Shown one piece after another: positions 22,389-33,515 of a stretch of DNA of 64,000 nucleotides. The DNA lies in contig CM052362.1 of assembly GCA_028551475.1 (NCBI GenBank), forward strand, positions 1,744,166 through 1,808,165, given 5' to 3'. The notes beneath the pieces are model-generated. The model was not told the DNA's origin. It did no database searches and saw only the letters and a list, made by a program, of their open reading frames with translations. This DNA comes from Casuarina equisetifolia (taxonomy: Eukaryota > Streptophyta > Magnoliopsida > Fagales > Casuarinaceae). Position 1 is the stretch's first letter, and the number at the start of each line of letters is the position of its first letter. Both the position numbers and the translations under genes were made by a program.

Positions 22389-22496
22389 GCGTTGGAAGGT
22401 GCCATATGTTCCATCAGCAATTCCATTCTGTTATTGAGAAACCAGTGTAAGGTACACCCAGTTGTACCTGCATGTTTTCAGATAGCTACTGACTAG
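22389..22496 (+). other. 'ALEG' segment, best-preserved copy
   Basis: After a pyrimidine-rich stretch and TGTGTTACAG comes GCGTTGGAAGGTGCC. It reads ALEGAICSISNSILLLRNQC..., ending at TAG after 35 codons. Copies at 2,481 (split), 29,089 and 52,088 (with insertion), 39,087 and 61,799. It always lies 0.5-0.6 kb before the TATA box of the next unit, so it could be the last exon of a neighbouring gene relic or simply conserved non-coding DNA. Not recognised. Confidence 0.35.
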
Positions 22497-22499
22497 GTT

Positions 22500-22993
22500 A
22501 GCCTACAAATTTAATTATATATTGAAGAATTGTAACATGTGTGTATTTAGACAGACACGGTACAAAAAAATACTTCATGCTTTGGTCATTACATGTGAAA
22601 GGTCGGCGTAGGCAAAAATCAATACATCACTTTTCCCGAGATTCTTGTACCGCGTCCAGTTTTACCAACATTGTTTAGTGTAAATAGCTCTATCGAATCG
22701 AACGGCACATGAAGGATCCATTGACCAACATTTTTTTTGGAAATTCTTATTTATATTTGGAGTTCATTCGTCTAAAGTATTAATTTCACTCCGCTTAATG
22801 AAAAATCTTTAATGAGGTTCACAATTGAAGCCTGTAGTTGTTTATTTGGAAATTCCTTTATATTTCGAGTCAATACATGTATAAAGTAAAAACACGTCTC
22901 TTAGAAAAAAAGCAATGGCGGGACGCGGTATGACTGCTGACCTCTTAAGAAAGAGTCCTTCAGGACAGTCCCTTTTTTTTTCTCAATTTGTTC
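22500..22993 (+). repeat. Upstream module of gene copy c
   Basis: Contains TGAAGAATTGTAACATGTG, GATCCATTGACCAACATTTT, AGCAATGG.GGGACGCGG and CTCTTAAGAAAGAGTCC. It is parallel to 39,190-39,660, 30,110-30,420, 52,620-52,960 and 61,920-62,320. No coding potential. Confidence 0.6.
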
Positions 22994-23003
22994 TATATAT
23001 ATA
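22994..23003 (+). promoter_or_regulatory. TATA box of gene copy c
   Basis: TATATATATA precedes GGGACCTTACGCTTTC and the uninterrupted leader (23,010-23,451). Among the copies with exons this and copy d have an undisturbed promoter-to-ATG layout, about 450 bases. Confidence 0.55.
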
Positions 23004-23451
23004 TGGGACCTTACGCTTTCTAATGTGTAAAGAGAGTTTCAGAGTTCTCTTGCTCACTTCTGCGCACTTGCTGGGAATTTAACAAGTTTCAGTGCATCGT
23101 TGTAATTGAACAGTCAATAATCTAGTGCAGTTATTTACAAGCTGTTCCTCCCGCCGTCGGGTCTCTTACGTAGGAGGTGCAGCTGCGATTCTCCGTATTC
23201 CAACTTGTAAGAAACCATCTGATATTTTTCTCATTGTTTCGCGGAGAGATCGAGTAAAGGAAAAAACTTCTGTTCAACACGAATTCCTATTCGACACTTG
23301 TTTTACTCGAATCTTTATGAATCTATCGGAAAAAATCTGCTCCGATGTTGCTGTCTTTGCCAAAATACCCGTAAAGACCGTGATCTGATGGCTGTTCTGC
23401 TGTTTTTGTGTTAATAGCAGAGGAAGCGTCTATTGCTTTGATCCATCTACT

Positions 23452-24287
23452 ATGGGGAACGCGAACAAAGGCATGAATGGTAGAAGCTCAGTCCACCCGC
23501 TCTCTCCCCAGGTTGAAGGTTCCGGTTTGGCACCTGAAGAAGCAAGTGGCGGCACTATCAACGTTCAGCCGTCCGGTACTGGTAACCAACCAAAAGTCAA
23601 TGTGCGCACTACGCTTCCCACGTAACTTTTTTCTTTTTAGTCCTGCATTTATAGAAGGCTTTGGAATTTTTGCGTGCACTAAATGCTTATCCTCCCATCA
23701 TTCCTTTGTCTAGGAATTTTCAAAGTGATTTTCTTTCTTCTTTAACTGGTTTGCTTTATACACGGCTTTCACTAAGCGTTGTAAAAACTCAATTTACCAG
23801 GTGTCTCCCCAGGTTAAAGGTTCTAGCTTGGCAGCTGGAGAAGTAAATGGCGGCAACAACAACGTTCAGATCTCCGGTACAATTAACCAACCCAATGTAC
23901 GTACTAATACTGCAACAATTTTTTTTTTTTTTGGTCCTGCATATAGAGAAGGCTTTTGGAAACTTAACGTGCGCTAGATGCTTATCTTCTCAACGTTCTT
24001 TGTCTTGGAATTTTCAAGTGATTTCCTATCTTCTTCAACTGATTTGCATCGAGTGTTGAGAGTTTAACATTATTGTTCCTTTTCACTAAGAATTTTACAA
24101 TATTAAAATTTTTTTTTTTGTGAAATTTATTGAAATGTTGAAGTTTAGTTATTATGAGACTCTTATATATAATGGTAAATTTTTCCAGACGACGATCATC
24201 ATAAATTGCAGCATCATCATCACTATCAACTCGCACAAAAAAAGGAACAAGTTTAAGACGATCAATGGCAAGAGAATGTCACTTTAG
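23452..24287 (+). CDS. Small three-exon gene, copy c (MGNANKG family)
   Basis: Exon 1 is 23,452-23,601 (150 nt, donor GTGCGCAC). Exon 2 is 23,801-23,896 (96 nt, acceptor TTTACCAG, donor GTACGTAC). Exon 3 is 24,189-24,287 (99 nt, acceptor TTTTCCAG, TAG stop). It keeps the same sizes and phase as copies a and d over 114 codons. The protein starts MGNANKGMNGRSSVHPLSPQ. Its exon 3 is the most diverged (IIITINSHKKRNKF in place of NIRISRKLHRKGIRF), yet it retains frame and the final NGKRMSL. The function is not recognised. The promoter and leader are intact and close. Confidence 0.45.
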
Positions 24288-24720
24288 AGATGTCCAAGTG
24301 GAGCAAAGGTTATGAAATTATATTTACTTGATTTGGGTTTGCATTTATACAAATATTTAAATGAAGCAAATAAAAATAAATTAAAATATAATCTCCTTGT
24401 AAGGAATACTGGGAGAATAACTTCGACATACTTTTGTGTATTTATCACATCTCTTTATGGCAGTGATTTGTATATGCCAAGAATACTAAGCTTACTTAAT
24501 AGATAGAAATGCTATCTTAGACATAATAACTCTGTAAAAATATCTTATAGCTATTCATTTGTCCTGATCTCTATTATCATGAGGATTCTTTCTTGTATTT
24601 ACTTACTTGTGAAGTGAGAATCAATCAATTTGTACTTTGTCTTCTTGAAGTCTTTCTATTTTAAGATATACAAAAGGAAATACCTTCACATGCAATAAAT
24701 ACACACTATCAACATATCGA
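24288..24720 (-). mobile_element. Antisense copia LTR/RNase H remnant
   Basis: Diverged copy of the fossil at 12,700-13,091. On the minus strand the tail of the polyprotein and LTR start are recognisable around 24,500-24,420 (...SKYS.HIQITAIK). It is partly deleted compared with the copies at 12.7 and 31.8 kb. Its left limit relative to gene exon 3 is unclear. Confidence 0.4.
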
Positions 24721-26230
24721 TAATATGAAGTATACACAATATTTTAAAAAGTGTATCATTTGAAATTCATAATAGTAATAAAAAAAATCCACCTTCCCCA
24801 CGTCTCATACAAGATTGGGGAGGCTTATTTCAGCATAAAATTTAGCTACCTCAAAGTCTCGTCGATTATTTTAGAAGACCGGATTTTTAATATATTCAAA
24901 AATTCCTCAACAAAATATAACCACCATTTTTTATTCATTAACAACAGCAGTGAAAAATTAATTATTTTAGATATTATGTAGAAATTCAATAATTGAATTT
25001 GAACTTTTAAACATAATATACTAAGAAATTGAGGGTTATTAAACTTGTTATTACTGTAAAATTATGTCATTTCTAAACACTGTCAATCTTCTCGGTGAGC
25101 AAATATCATGCATGTGCATGCATTCCCCTTTGCCATCGTTTGGCTTTCAGTCATACGAAGAGCACCGTTTCTCGTTAAGATGGGTGGGAAGACGGGACAA
25201 TTCAGGCGGTATGGTTGCGCTTCCTCGCAGAATCCCAAATGGCTGCCTATTTTAAGCGTCGCGAGGACCGTATGTCTGTTTATTAATTTAGGGGGACTCT
25301 AATCCCTAATTGGCCTCACTTTTTCCATTCATTAAAAGCAGGGGTCCTCGGTCATCGATGAAACTCTCGAGGTCCCAGGGCATCGATGTTATATACTTGA
25401 ATTACAGGTTTCATGGATTTTTACGCGTTCATAGATTTGCCCTCGGTTCCCATATGATTGAACCGATTTTTGTACTCTTTCCTCCGGTTTATTGTTGACT
25501 GTATTAAGCATGATAGGAATGGAGCTACAAAAATGTTAACATGAAAAATATTGAGATAGTATAAAAATTATGCTTCTTAGTGCAATACTAATAATGCTTG
25601 TTATTGCAATATTATCCTAAATTGTTGAAATCGTTTACATTAGAAAGCATAGGGATGACTTGGATAGTTTTCTAAAACTACTCAGCTTGCTGTTTTACAG
25701 ACACGTTTGCTGCTTGTTTCCCATGACTCGGCACACATTTTCTGTTTAATATTTATCCTTTACGTACTAGCTCACATGTAACAGATCAGGTGTGGACTGC
25801 TTATCGTTTCGGCTAACTAGAGCATTGCTCTTCTTCGACCTATTGTGAAAAACACAGATAAGGGAAGATAAAGAGAGGCCAAATTTGAAAAAAAAAAAGA
25901 AAACTTCATCTCATAGATTAGCGTCTGCAAATATCTATCTAGCTTCCCATTGATTACAATTGTTCTTATATTCCTAACTACAGTCCAAATAGTATTAAAT
26001 ATGAAAGTTGGGGCCAAGGGGCATATAACACAAGAAAATATTTTATGGAATTAAGTCACATTTCTATGGACATTTCAATCATCAAGTAATAAGAGATGAA
26101 TTAAGTGTAATTGCTTGCATGATTATTGGAGAAGTAACTGGGGAAGTAATATCAACTGACTAGGTAGTCCGAGGTAAACGCACTATTTGAGTAAACTTTG
26201 TGCAGCCGTTAACTACTGCTCAACTATGGG
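24720..26230. repeat. Modules M4 and M5, non-coding
   Basis: Matches 48,290-49,680. Landmarks are AGCTACCTCAAAGTCTCGTC, CGAAGA.CACCGTTTCTCGTT, GGAGCTACAAAAATGTTAAC, TTTCTAAAACTACTCA and CTTCTTCGACCT. No gene recognised, and the short open frames are not conserved between the two copies. Confidence 0.55.
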
Positions 26231-26880
26231 TCCATCTTGCTCCCTCTCATTGAACACTATATCTCCAAGTGTTCGTATCATAAGTACTCCACTAATCATC
26301 ACCTTATTATTTGTCGTTGGGGTTCAAGTTACTCCAACCCTCTTTATGCTTATGGGCATGTGTCTCACACTTAACCATCTTGAGGTAGGTGTAATCAATA
26401 GGCTTCCTTAATAATAACTCCTTGAGAAAAACTAATTCATGAACTATAGAAAGCCCTTTGTGCTCAGTTAAACCTCCACATTGGCCCATCACATGTGTGA
26501 CAAACCTGCATTTTGAATCATAGCTCTAACTTTGAGCCTTTAGCTTCTGGGCTATATAATCCAATAGCTGCCTTCTATTTAAACCTTGACCTTGTGATCC
26601 TAATAGTGAAGGAATTTAGGTTGGACTCAACTCATCTTGAATTAAGTAACACCAACCTCTATTTATACCTCAAGCCTTCTACAAAGAGTTTGATCTCTTT
26701 CTATTTTTTAAGCGTACAATCTCACAATACTCTAGATATGTGTCTTTGAGGCCTGGAAGCCTTTAGAGTATACAAGTACTATCAATTTTATTATCACGTG
26801 TTCACTACCGCCTATCATGTATGATCCTCTGACCATTATTCATATCGTACATTCATCTAACACAATCATGGGAGGTAGAT
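26230..26880. other. Unassigned sequence
   Basis: Replaces the antisense copia found at the corresponding place in D2-right. It could belong to the LINE remnant that follows or to another decayed element. I recognise no domain. Confidence 0.35.
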
Positions 26881-27240
26881 CAGAAAGTTGTTTAATAATT
26901 GGAGAGTGATAGAATACCCAAGAGAGTTCATACATGAAGGTAAATCAAGAGACCCACCAGCTCCTTCATTCTGACAGCAGATGGCATTAAAATAACCGAC
27001 CACCAACTAAGGCTTACCCTGAGTGGCGGGGGCATAAGAGTTGAGGTCAGTCCACAAGGCCTCCCTGCGAGAGTGACAGTTCTCCCCATAGACTATAGAA
27101 AGAAGACAGGTCCAAGAATTAGAAAGATTCAGGACAAAGCAGTGAACAACTTGATCTGACTGCCAGAGAAGGAAAACATCGATGTTACAGGGGTTTCAAC
27201 ATACCATCATTCCCCTTTTTGGCAAATTTGGTTAATTTCT
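26880..27240 (-). mobile_element. L1-type LINE endonuclease remnant
   Basis: Read on the minus strand, ~27,180-26,920 gives WQSDQVVHCFVLN...IVYGENCHSRREALWTDLNS, then a VVGYFNAI..QNEGAGGS pattern. This matches the apurinic-endonuclease domain of plant L1 LINEs (VYG...R..LW..L, GDFN, GG..). It is short, truncated at both sides, and interrupted by at least one in-frame stop before VVGYFNAI. No reverse transcriptase, poly-A tail or target duplication is visible. Confidence 0.65.
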
Positions 27241-27549
27241 AAAGGCTCTCCAGTCCCTAACAATGGCCCTAAGAGTAGGGTCTTTCTTGAAATCAAAATT
27301 TGCTTGAATTTTTTATATATGCTCCACAGTTTTCTCTTTGTCAAAGAAATAGTTTGGCCTTGGGTTTGACCCACTTCGAATTCCTTGAGTTTCACTTAGT
27401 CAAATTAAGACAATATTTGTACTAGACTCAAGCAATAATTATATAGAATCCAAAGTAGAAAAAACTATTTTTACTTCCTTTACATATGCAATATTGTTTC
27501 TCGGAAAGAAGTAACCTTTCTTTGAGCGATCACTTTTCTTTTGAACTCA
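27240..27549. other. Unassigned AT-rich sequence
   Basis: No recognisable gene or repeat. The minus-strand frame at 27,207-27,395 lacks known motifs and could be LINE-derived. Confidence 0.3.
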
Positions 27550-28960
27550 ACAATAATTCCTAATTTGCATTGCTTTTTAACAATTAAATGTGAACCTACA
27601 CTTGTGACTTCCCATTATCTTTTTCTTGCTTTTGACATTATAGATTTTGTCTCTTATTTCAAATATTGTCAACTGAAAATATAATAAATGTACAGAATAA
27701 AGAGTACTCTTCTTCTCAACTCCTTTTCAAGCTTCCCTTGGAACCTTGTAACTTGGTCAAAGACAACTAATACATCTCAAATAACCACAAATGGATAAAG
27801 ATTCCCCTATACCACTGTAAACAAATAAAAATGAAGGCATTGGATGAAAAATACCTATCAAATCCTCATTTGGGATCAATTTACCAAAATATGAGCCATT
27901 CTAAGGCAATCCAACAAGATTCTAGATGCTTGGTAAAGTAACCAATGAAGCAAAAACAATTTGAAACAATAAAGTCTCATAAAGTTTAGCAAAAACATTT
28001 ACAAACTTTTTATTTTCTCGTTAGAAAGTAAGCTTGCATTGATAGAATGTAATAAAAAAAAAAGCATAGGAGTATATCTTAGTATTACAACAATTACTAC
28101 GACTATGAAAAGATAAATGTTAAAAATTTCTAAATTTCACTCAATATATTCATACATTTATTTGTAATAATTTGATCAAGAATACTTACCATTGAATAAT
28201 TTAGAGAAAGGCATTAAAAGCTTCACTACTCTCATTCCTAGTTGCCTGTGAGCCAATCATTCAATGCAAAAAATAAAAATAAAAAAATCTAAATTTGTCA
28301 CATGCGAAAATAATGTCTTAAAAATTAACAACACAAATATTCTTAGTATTTACATCAATTTCATCTCTAGTTACTCTCTCCCTCCCTCCCTGTCTCTCTC
28401 TCTTGAGTGGCTGCTCTTTCTTGGCTAGCTACTTTCTTTGGTTTGCAACTTCAACACCAAGCATTTCCAATTTTGCTGCTATAACTAAGCAAAACTATGC
28501 AGCAGGAACTATTGACAATAACACACTGCACGTAAGACCCTCAGCGTCAATTTCTCTCAGATGTCGGTAGCAATCTTACAAGAGTTAAAAAATCCTGAAA
28601 GACAAATCTAAAGAGAAGATTATAATATTGCTCTCATTTTTTTTAAAAATCTTTTGGTTTATAATATTGCTCTTATATGCACCCAATACATGCATATAAG
28701 GTGTCGAACCTTAGATCTTATAATTAGAGTTCCTACTAACTTACTATTAAGCTAGCTAGCTAAGTTACAAATAGAAATGAAAGAGTTTAAAGATATATCT
28801 TTTATCTTTTACTAGCTCTCATTACTTATACTAATTTTAAATATATCCTAACGGTAAAATGATACTTTTATACTCCCTATTTATTACAAATCCTAATGTA
28901 TTTATATGATATTTAAGGCAATTATGATACTTTTCCGTTTGTTTAATAAAGAGTCAACTA
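27549..28960. repeat. Unidentified ~1.4-kb module U, copy 1
   Basis: Recurs at 50,636-51,960 and 60,479-61,680, always directly before the ALEG segment. Landmarks are TGACTTCCCATTATCTTTTT, GGTAAGCTTGCATT, GAGAAAGGCAYTAARAGCT, CAATTTCTCTCAGATG and CAATTATGATACTTTTC. A pyrimidine-rich CTCTCTCCCTCC tract lies at 28,372-28,405. No open frame is shared by the three copies, so it looks non-coding or a decayed element of unknown class. Confidence 0.55.
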
Positions 28961-29088
28961 AAATTAAAAGCAAACTATGATTGCTTCCAAATGTTTTTTT
29001 TCTTAATCTGTGGTACTCTTTTTCTTTCTGTTGCTTGATTCTGTTTTATATCAATTATGCTATGTTTGTATTACAGGCGTTGGAAGGT

Positions 29089-30060
29089 GCCATATATTCC
29101 ATCATGAGTTCCATTCTATTATTAAGAAACATGCCCGGGTCAAAATTGGGCTCTTCGTTTAACCGAGAAGAAACGCGATAAAATAGAGAGATATATAGAG
29201 GGAGGAAAGATCGAAGAAGAAACTGGGTTAACGATTTTCTGTATTGCTTGGAAGCACTCTTTTACAGTTCATTCTCCAATGATATACACACAAAAAGAAC
29301 AATCTACAATAAAGGAAAAATAAATAGAATAAAGGAAAAAATCTGGATAGCATTTAATTGCCTACACTACTTAGACTCCAATGTAGCATGTTTTTGTTAG
29401 GATTGGTAAAATAATTAGTTTAAAGGGTATGATTGTCACTACAAGCAAGAGTCTATATATAATTGGAATCAAGGAATATTTTCTAGATGTAGTGGGTCTT
29501 CTGATAGTATTTAGTTAGAATTCATATTCCTTTGTAAAAGCAGGTTTTCTTAACAATATTTAACTATGATTCTTTTAAAATTTCTTTATAAATAGATAAA
29601 GTATAGAGAAACCTAATGAGTGAGTATAAAAAAATCCCCTTAGGGGACTAATTGTTGGAGATAACCCATCTCATGGATTTTAGTTGATAAGAAAATCCAT
29701 GAGATACATGTTTGAAGAGGGAGAAAGTATGAGAAAATCTAATGAAAAGAGATTATAAGGGATGTAAGATATTATAATGTTCTAAACCTCTTAAATCTGT
29801 TGTGTTTGGGTGTGTGTATTCTTATATTTGAATGTTTATTTTTTACGTACATGATGCAACTTAGTTGAATTTCCGTAATAATTTTCAATGAAGTCCCATC
29901 GCCATCTTTGTGACGAAGAGAAGATGATTATGTGACAGAAGGCTTGGAACTCGTGAAGCTATGTTGAAAACTCGTGGGCCTTTGGTTGGATTGACTCTGC
30001 TCTGATACTATGATTTTTCAGAAAAAATATCTAATCATATTATTGAGAAATCAACGTAAG
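29089..30060. mobile_element. Small retroelement-like insertion in ALEG segment, carrying a nested solo LTR
   Basis: The ALEG segment is split near 29,130 and 30,040 by a block shared with 52,130-52,560 but absent from 22,389, 39,087 and 61,799. The split ends read TATTATTAAGAAAC and TATTATTGAGAAAT, resembling a ~13-bp target duplication. Near the right end, on the minus strand, is TAGTATCAGAGCAGAGTC, a plant retroelement primer-binding motif. The left half read on the minus strand resembles LTR sequence (AATGAACTGTAAAAGAGTGC). It could be a TRIM-like or chimeric short retroelement, now decayed. Confidence 0.45.
29395..29880 (+). mobile_element. Solo LTR, 486 bp, nested
   Basis: Starts TGTTAGGATTGG, ends with a CA-like AATA, and is flanked by GTTTT (29,390-29,394) and ATTTT (29,881-29,885). 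The unoccupied relative at 52,418 reads GTGTTTTCAGGTAAGTCCC. Same family as the solo LTR at 18,850 but more decayed, so older. Confidence 0.75.
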
Positions 30061-30109
30061 AGCAGAGTCCTTGCCGTGGTACTGCATGTTCTCAGATAGC
30101 TACTGAATA

Positions 30110-30530
30110 TATTATTCTACAAATTGAATTATATATTGAATAATTGTAACAAGTTCTTGTTTAGAGAGACGGTATAAAAAAACACTTCATGTTTTGCTCA
30201 CATGTTCGAAAAGTCTTATTTAGGCAAAAATTAATACATACTTACCCCGCCGTTCTTGCCCCCCGTCCATTTATTAACATCGTTGTTCACGGAATCAAAC
30301 GGCATATGAAGGATCCATTGACCAGGTCCTATTCATAGTTGCAGTCAATCGGTTAGTATCGTGTATAAGGTATATAATTCACGCGGCCTAACGAAAAAGG
30401 AACCAGGGAGGAAGAAGCACTGAAGGACCTTATTCTTTCTACTGTGTATAGAGACTCTGAGTTTTCTTGCTCTCCTGCACACCCTTGGTGGGAATTTTAC
30501 CAGTTTCAGTAAAATCTAGTGTCGTTATTT
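30110..30530 (+). promoter_or_regulatory. Upstream region of gene copy b with TATA block deleted
   Basis: Compared with the D2 partner at 52,880-52,980, the ~100 bases between ACTGAAGGAC and CCTTA that carry CTCTTAAGAAAGAGTCCTTC and the TATA box are missing (joint near 30,430). The leader downstream is intact. This copy probably lost its promoter. Confidence 0.6.
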
Positions 30531-30855
30531 AAGAGCCGTTCTTCCCGTTGCCGAACCCTCACGTCGGAGCTGCAGCTGCGTTTCTCCGTATTCCAATTTG
30601 TAAGAAACCATCTGAGGGAATTCTGATATTTTTCGGATTGTTTCACGGAGAGTTCGAGTAAAAGAAAAAACTTCTGCTCAACTGGAATTCCGATTCGACA
30701 CTTGTTTTACTCGAATCTTTATGAATCTATCCAAAAAAGTCTGCTCCGATGTCGCTGTCTTTGCCAAATTATCTGTAACTAATGTGATCTGATGTCTGTT
30801 CTACCCTTTTTGTGTTAATAGCAGAGGAAGCGTCTATTGCTTTGACCCATCTATT

Positions 30856-31618
30856 ACGGGGTGCACGAACAAAGGCATGAATGGTAAAAACTCAGTCCAC
30901 CCGCTCTCTCCCCAGGTTGAAGGTTCCGGTTTGGCACCTGAAGAAGCAAGTGGTGGCAACAACAACGTTCAACCTTCCGGTACTGGTAACCAACCGAAAG
31001 TCAATGTGCGTACTGCTTCCCACGTAACTTTTTCTTTTTAGTCCTGCATTTTTAGAAGGCTTTCGAATATTTATGTCTGCGAATTTTCAAAGTGATTTTC
31101 TTTCCCCCTTAATTGATTTGCTTTATACTCGGCTTTCACTAAGTTGTAAAACTAAATTTAGCAGGTCTCTTCACAGGTTAGGGTTTCCAGCTTGGCAGCT
31201 GGAGAAGTAAATGGCGGCAACAACAATGTTCAAACCTCCGGTACTTTAACCAACCCAACGTGCGTACTACTATTGTCAATCTCTTTTCTCTCTTTTAAAA
31301 TGCATATAAGGAAGGCTTTGGAATTTCAACGGGCACTAGATGCATTATTCTCAACGTTCCTTGTCTTGGAATTTTCAAGCAATTTTCAATTACAATCTAT
31401 TGTTATGTTTTCCTTTCACTAAGCATTGCTTAGAACTGAAATTTGGTTTTGTTAGAATTTACTTTAATATTGAAGTTTAATTGTCTACGAGACTTTTATA
31501 TGATATTGAATTTCTTCAGATGACAATCATCATAAATTACAACATCCGCATCGCTCGTAAGTCGCACAGAAAAGAGATTAAGTTTCAAATGACCAATGGG
31601 GAGAGGATGTCACTTTAG
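30856..31618 (+). pseudogene. Small three-exon gene, copy b (broken)
   Basis: Exon 1 corresponds to 30,856-31,005, exon 2 to 31,165-31,259 and exon 3 to 31,520-31,618. The ATG of copies a, c and d is ACG here, although an in-frame ATG exists at codon 8. Exon 2 is 95 nt, one base shorter than the 96 of the other copies, which shifts the frame. Splice sites remain and exon 3 is still open for 33 codons. Together with the missing TATA block this is a pseudogene of the family. Confidence 0.7.
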
Positions 31619-31619
31619 G

Positions 31620-32136
31620 AGGTGCCAAAGTGGAGCAAAGGCTATGAAAATTATATTTATTGGATTGCGGTTTTCATTTTATGTCTTCTTACACACAAAA
31701 TCTTTAAATAAAGCAAATAAATATAAATTAAAATGTAATCTCCTTATAAGGAATAAAGGGAGAATAATTTATGCATACTTTCAAATATTTAACACAACTC
31801 TTCATGGTGGGGATTTGTATGTACCAAGAATAGTAAGCTTACTCAATAGGTTAGAATTTTATTTGTTACATAATAACTTTGTAAAAGGATCTTCTAGCTA
31901 TTCATTTGTGTTGATTATCATTATCATGATTTTTTTTGTATTTTCTTACTTGTGAAGTGACAATTTATCAATATGTGCTTTGTTTTCTCATGAAATACAA
32001 TAATTGTTACAATATTTAGTGTAACCTCATTATTAGAAAAGAGAGCAAGTCCTTCTATTTCAAGATATACCAAAAGAAATACCTTCACATAAAATAAATA
32101 CACAAGATCAACATATAGATAATATAAGATATACAC
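31620..32136 (-). mobile_element. Antisense copia remnant (RNase H end, LTR start)
   Basis: The best-preserved of these fossils. The minus strand 32,136-31,924 reads NNEVTLNIVTIIVFHEKTKH followed by ILINCHFTSKKI, the C-terminal RNase H of copia. The polyprotein tail and a purine run lie near 31,810, then an LTR starting TGTTAAATATTTGAAAG (to the left). It has no gag, integrase or RT. Many breaks, old. Confidence 0.7.
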
Positions 32137-32139
32137 AAT

Positions 32140-33515
32140 TAAAGAGTCTCATATAAGATCGATGTGCAAACTTGACTTTCTATGTTCTCCATATTTCCCC
32201 TTGTCGCTTATTTCAGCATAAGATGTAGCTGCCCCAAAGTCTCATCGATTGGCTCATAAGATCCGACTTTCAAATAAAGCCACCAATTTTTGTTCATTGA
32301 CAGTTAACAGTGAAAAAATAATAATTTTAAATATTATCTTGAAATATAGTAACTGAATTTGTATTTTCAAATATAATATCCTAAGAAATCAAGGATTATT
32401 AAACTTATTACTGCAGGAAATTATGTCATTTCCAAATACTCTTTATTTTCTCCACAAGCAAATATATTATGCATATGTACGTATTCCTGCATAAATGCGC
32501 GATTCAAATAAAAGCACCATTACATCTTCGCCATCGTTTGGCTTTCAAGCATACGAAGAACACCGTTTCTCGTTAGCATGGGTGAGAAGAAAGGACTATT
32601 CAGGCGGGATGGTTGAGCTTCCTGCTTCTCCATGGCTCAGAGTCCCAGCCAACAGGCGGGGTTTTCTAGGTCATCGATCACTGTTTCCTTAAATAATTAC
32701 ATTGTACTGACCGGGGCGGGGTTTTATAGGTCGTCGATCACTGTTTCCTTAAATTATTACATTGTACTGACTGGCTCTCCGATCAAAACCTCGAGGTCCC
32801 AGGTCATCGACCTCATTTGCTTCAATTACAGGGTTCGTGGATTTCTGTGCATTCATGGATTTGCCTTTTCCAGCAAACTCTAGTATGAGAATTTATCTAT
32901 TAATCCACGATCACTCCCGCGTCTGATCCATCAGTTATGAAAGGGGAATTTTTTTGATCGACGGGGGCAACTTTTTGTTCGTAAAAACATTCCCGATATT
33001 TCACGAGGGCCCCGACCCACGAACCATGCATGTCTCACGAGGGTGATAAATGAACCCAAATGGTTGCGCAGGTTTTTGCACTCTTTCCTCTGGAGGTGAT
33101 AAATGAACCCACATGATTGCACAGGTTTTTGTATACCCTTTACTCTTGATAAATGAACCCACACGATCGAAGGTTTACGAGTGTTTTTTTCTCTGTTGTT
33201 AATTAATTCTCTATGTTGCTATTTTTGTATTTAAGGAAATTTAAATATTTATGAGATTTTCTTCACAGAGATTCAAAATTGGGAAAGGATATTTTTTTAT
33301 GTTTTTACGTGTATAAATCTATCAATAAAAGTGCTTCTTGTCTGGTTTGGTCCCAATTTTTTATATTCTCCCAGGAACTATTCGAAAAACTCTGTTTGAT
33401 GTAATCCTTTTTTGTTTATATAAATTGTGACTAGGATTTATAATAACAACGAGGACAGAGAGCTTAAATATAGAAGTATATGTTTGGTGTGTTCTTTTCT
33501 TAGTTCATTTGTTAA
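32140..33515. repeat. Module M4, copy 2
   Basis: Parallel to 13,100-14,500, including the tandem repeats at 32,655-32,775 and 33,045-33,175. It ends sharply at 33,515 (TTGTTAATTC|CATGTGCC), where the first copy continues with TTTGTGGTTTTATTT. No gene. Confidence 0.65.

Larger units (their letters stand above)
24350..30790. repeat. Left copy of segmental duplication D2
   Basis: Collinear with 48,050-60,440 through the antisense copia remnant, modules M4/M5 (to 26,230/49,680), the 1.4-kb module at 27,549/50,636, the ALEG segment, a small retroelement insertion (29,110/52,130) and the upstream/leader module. The middle differs: 26,240-27,549 here (LINE remnant) versus antisense copia at 49,681-50,636 there. 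An old Copia is inserted only in the right copy. Confidence 0.75.

Noticed and set aside
24189-24260. Alternative reading of exon 3 of copy c in another frame (DDDHHKLQHHHHYQLAQKKE)
   Set aside because: The same frame stops early in copies a, b and d, whereas the phase-0 frame ends at the same TAG in all four.
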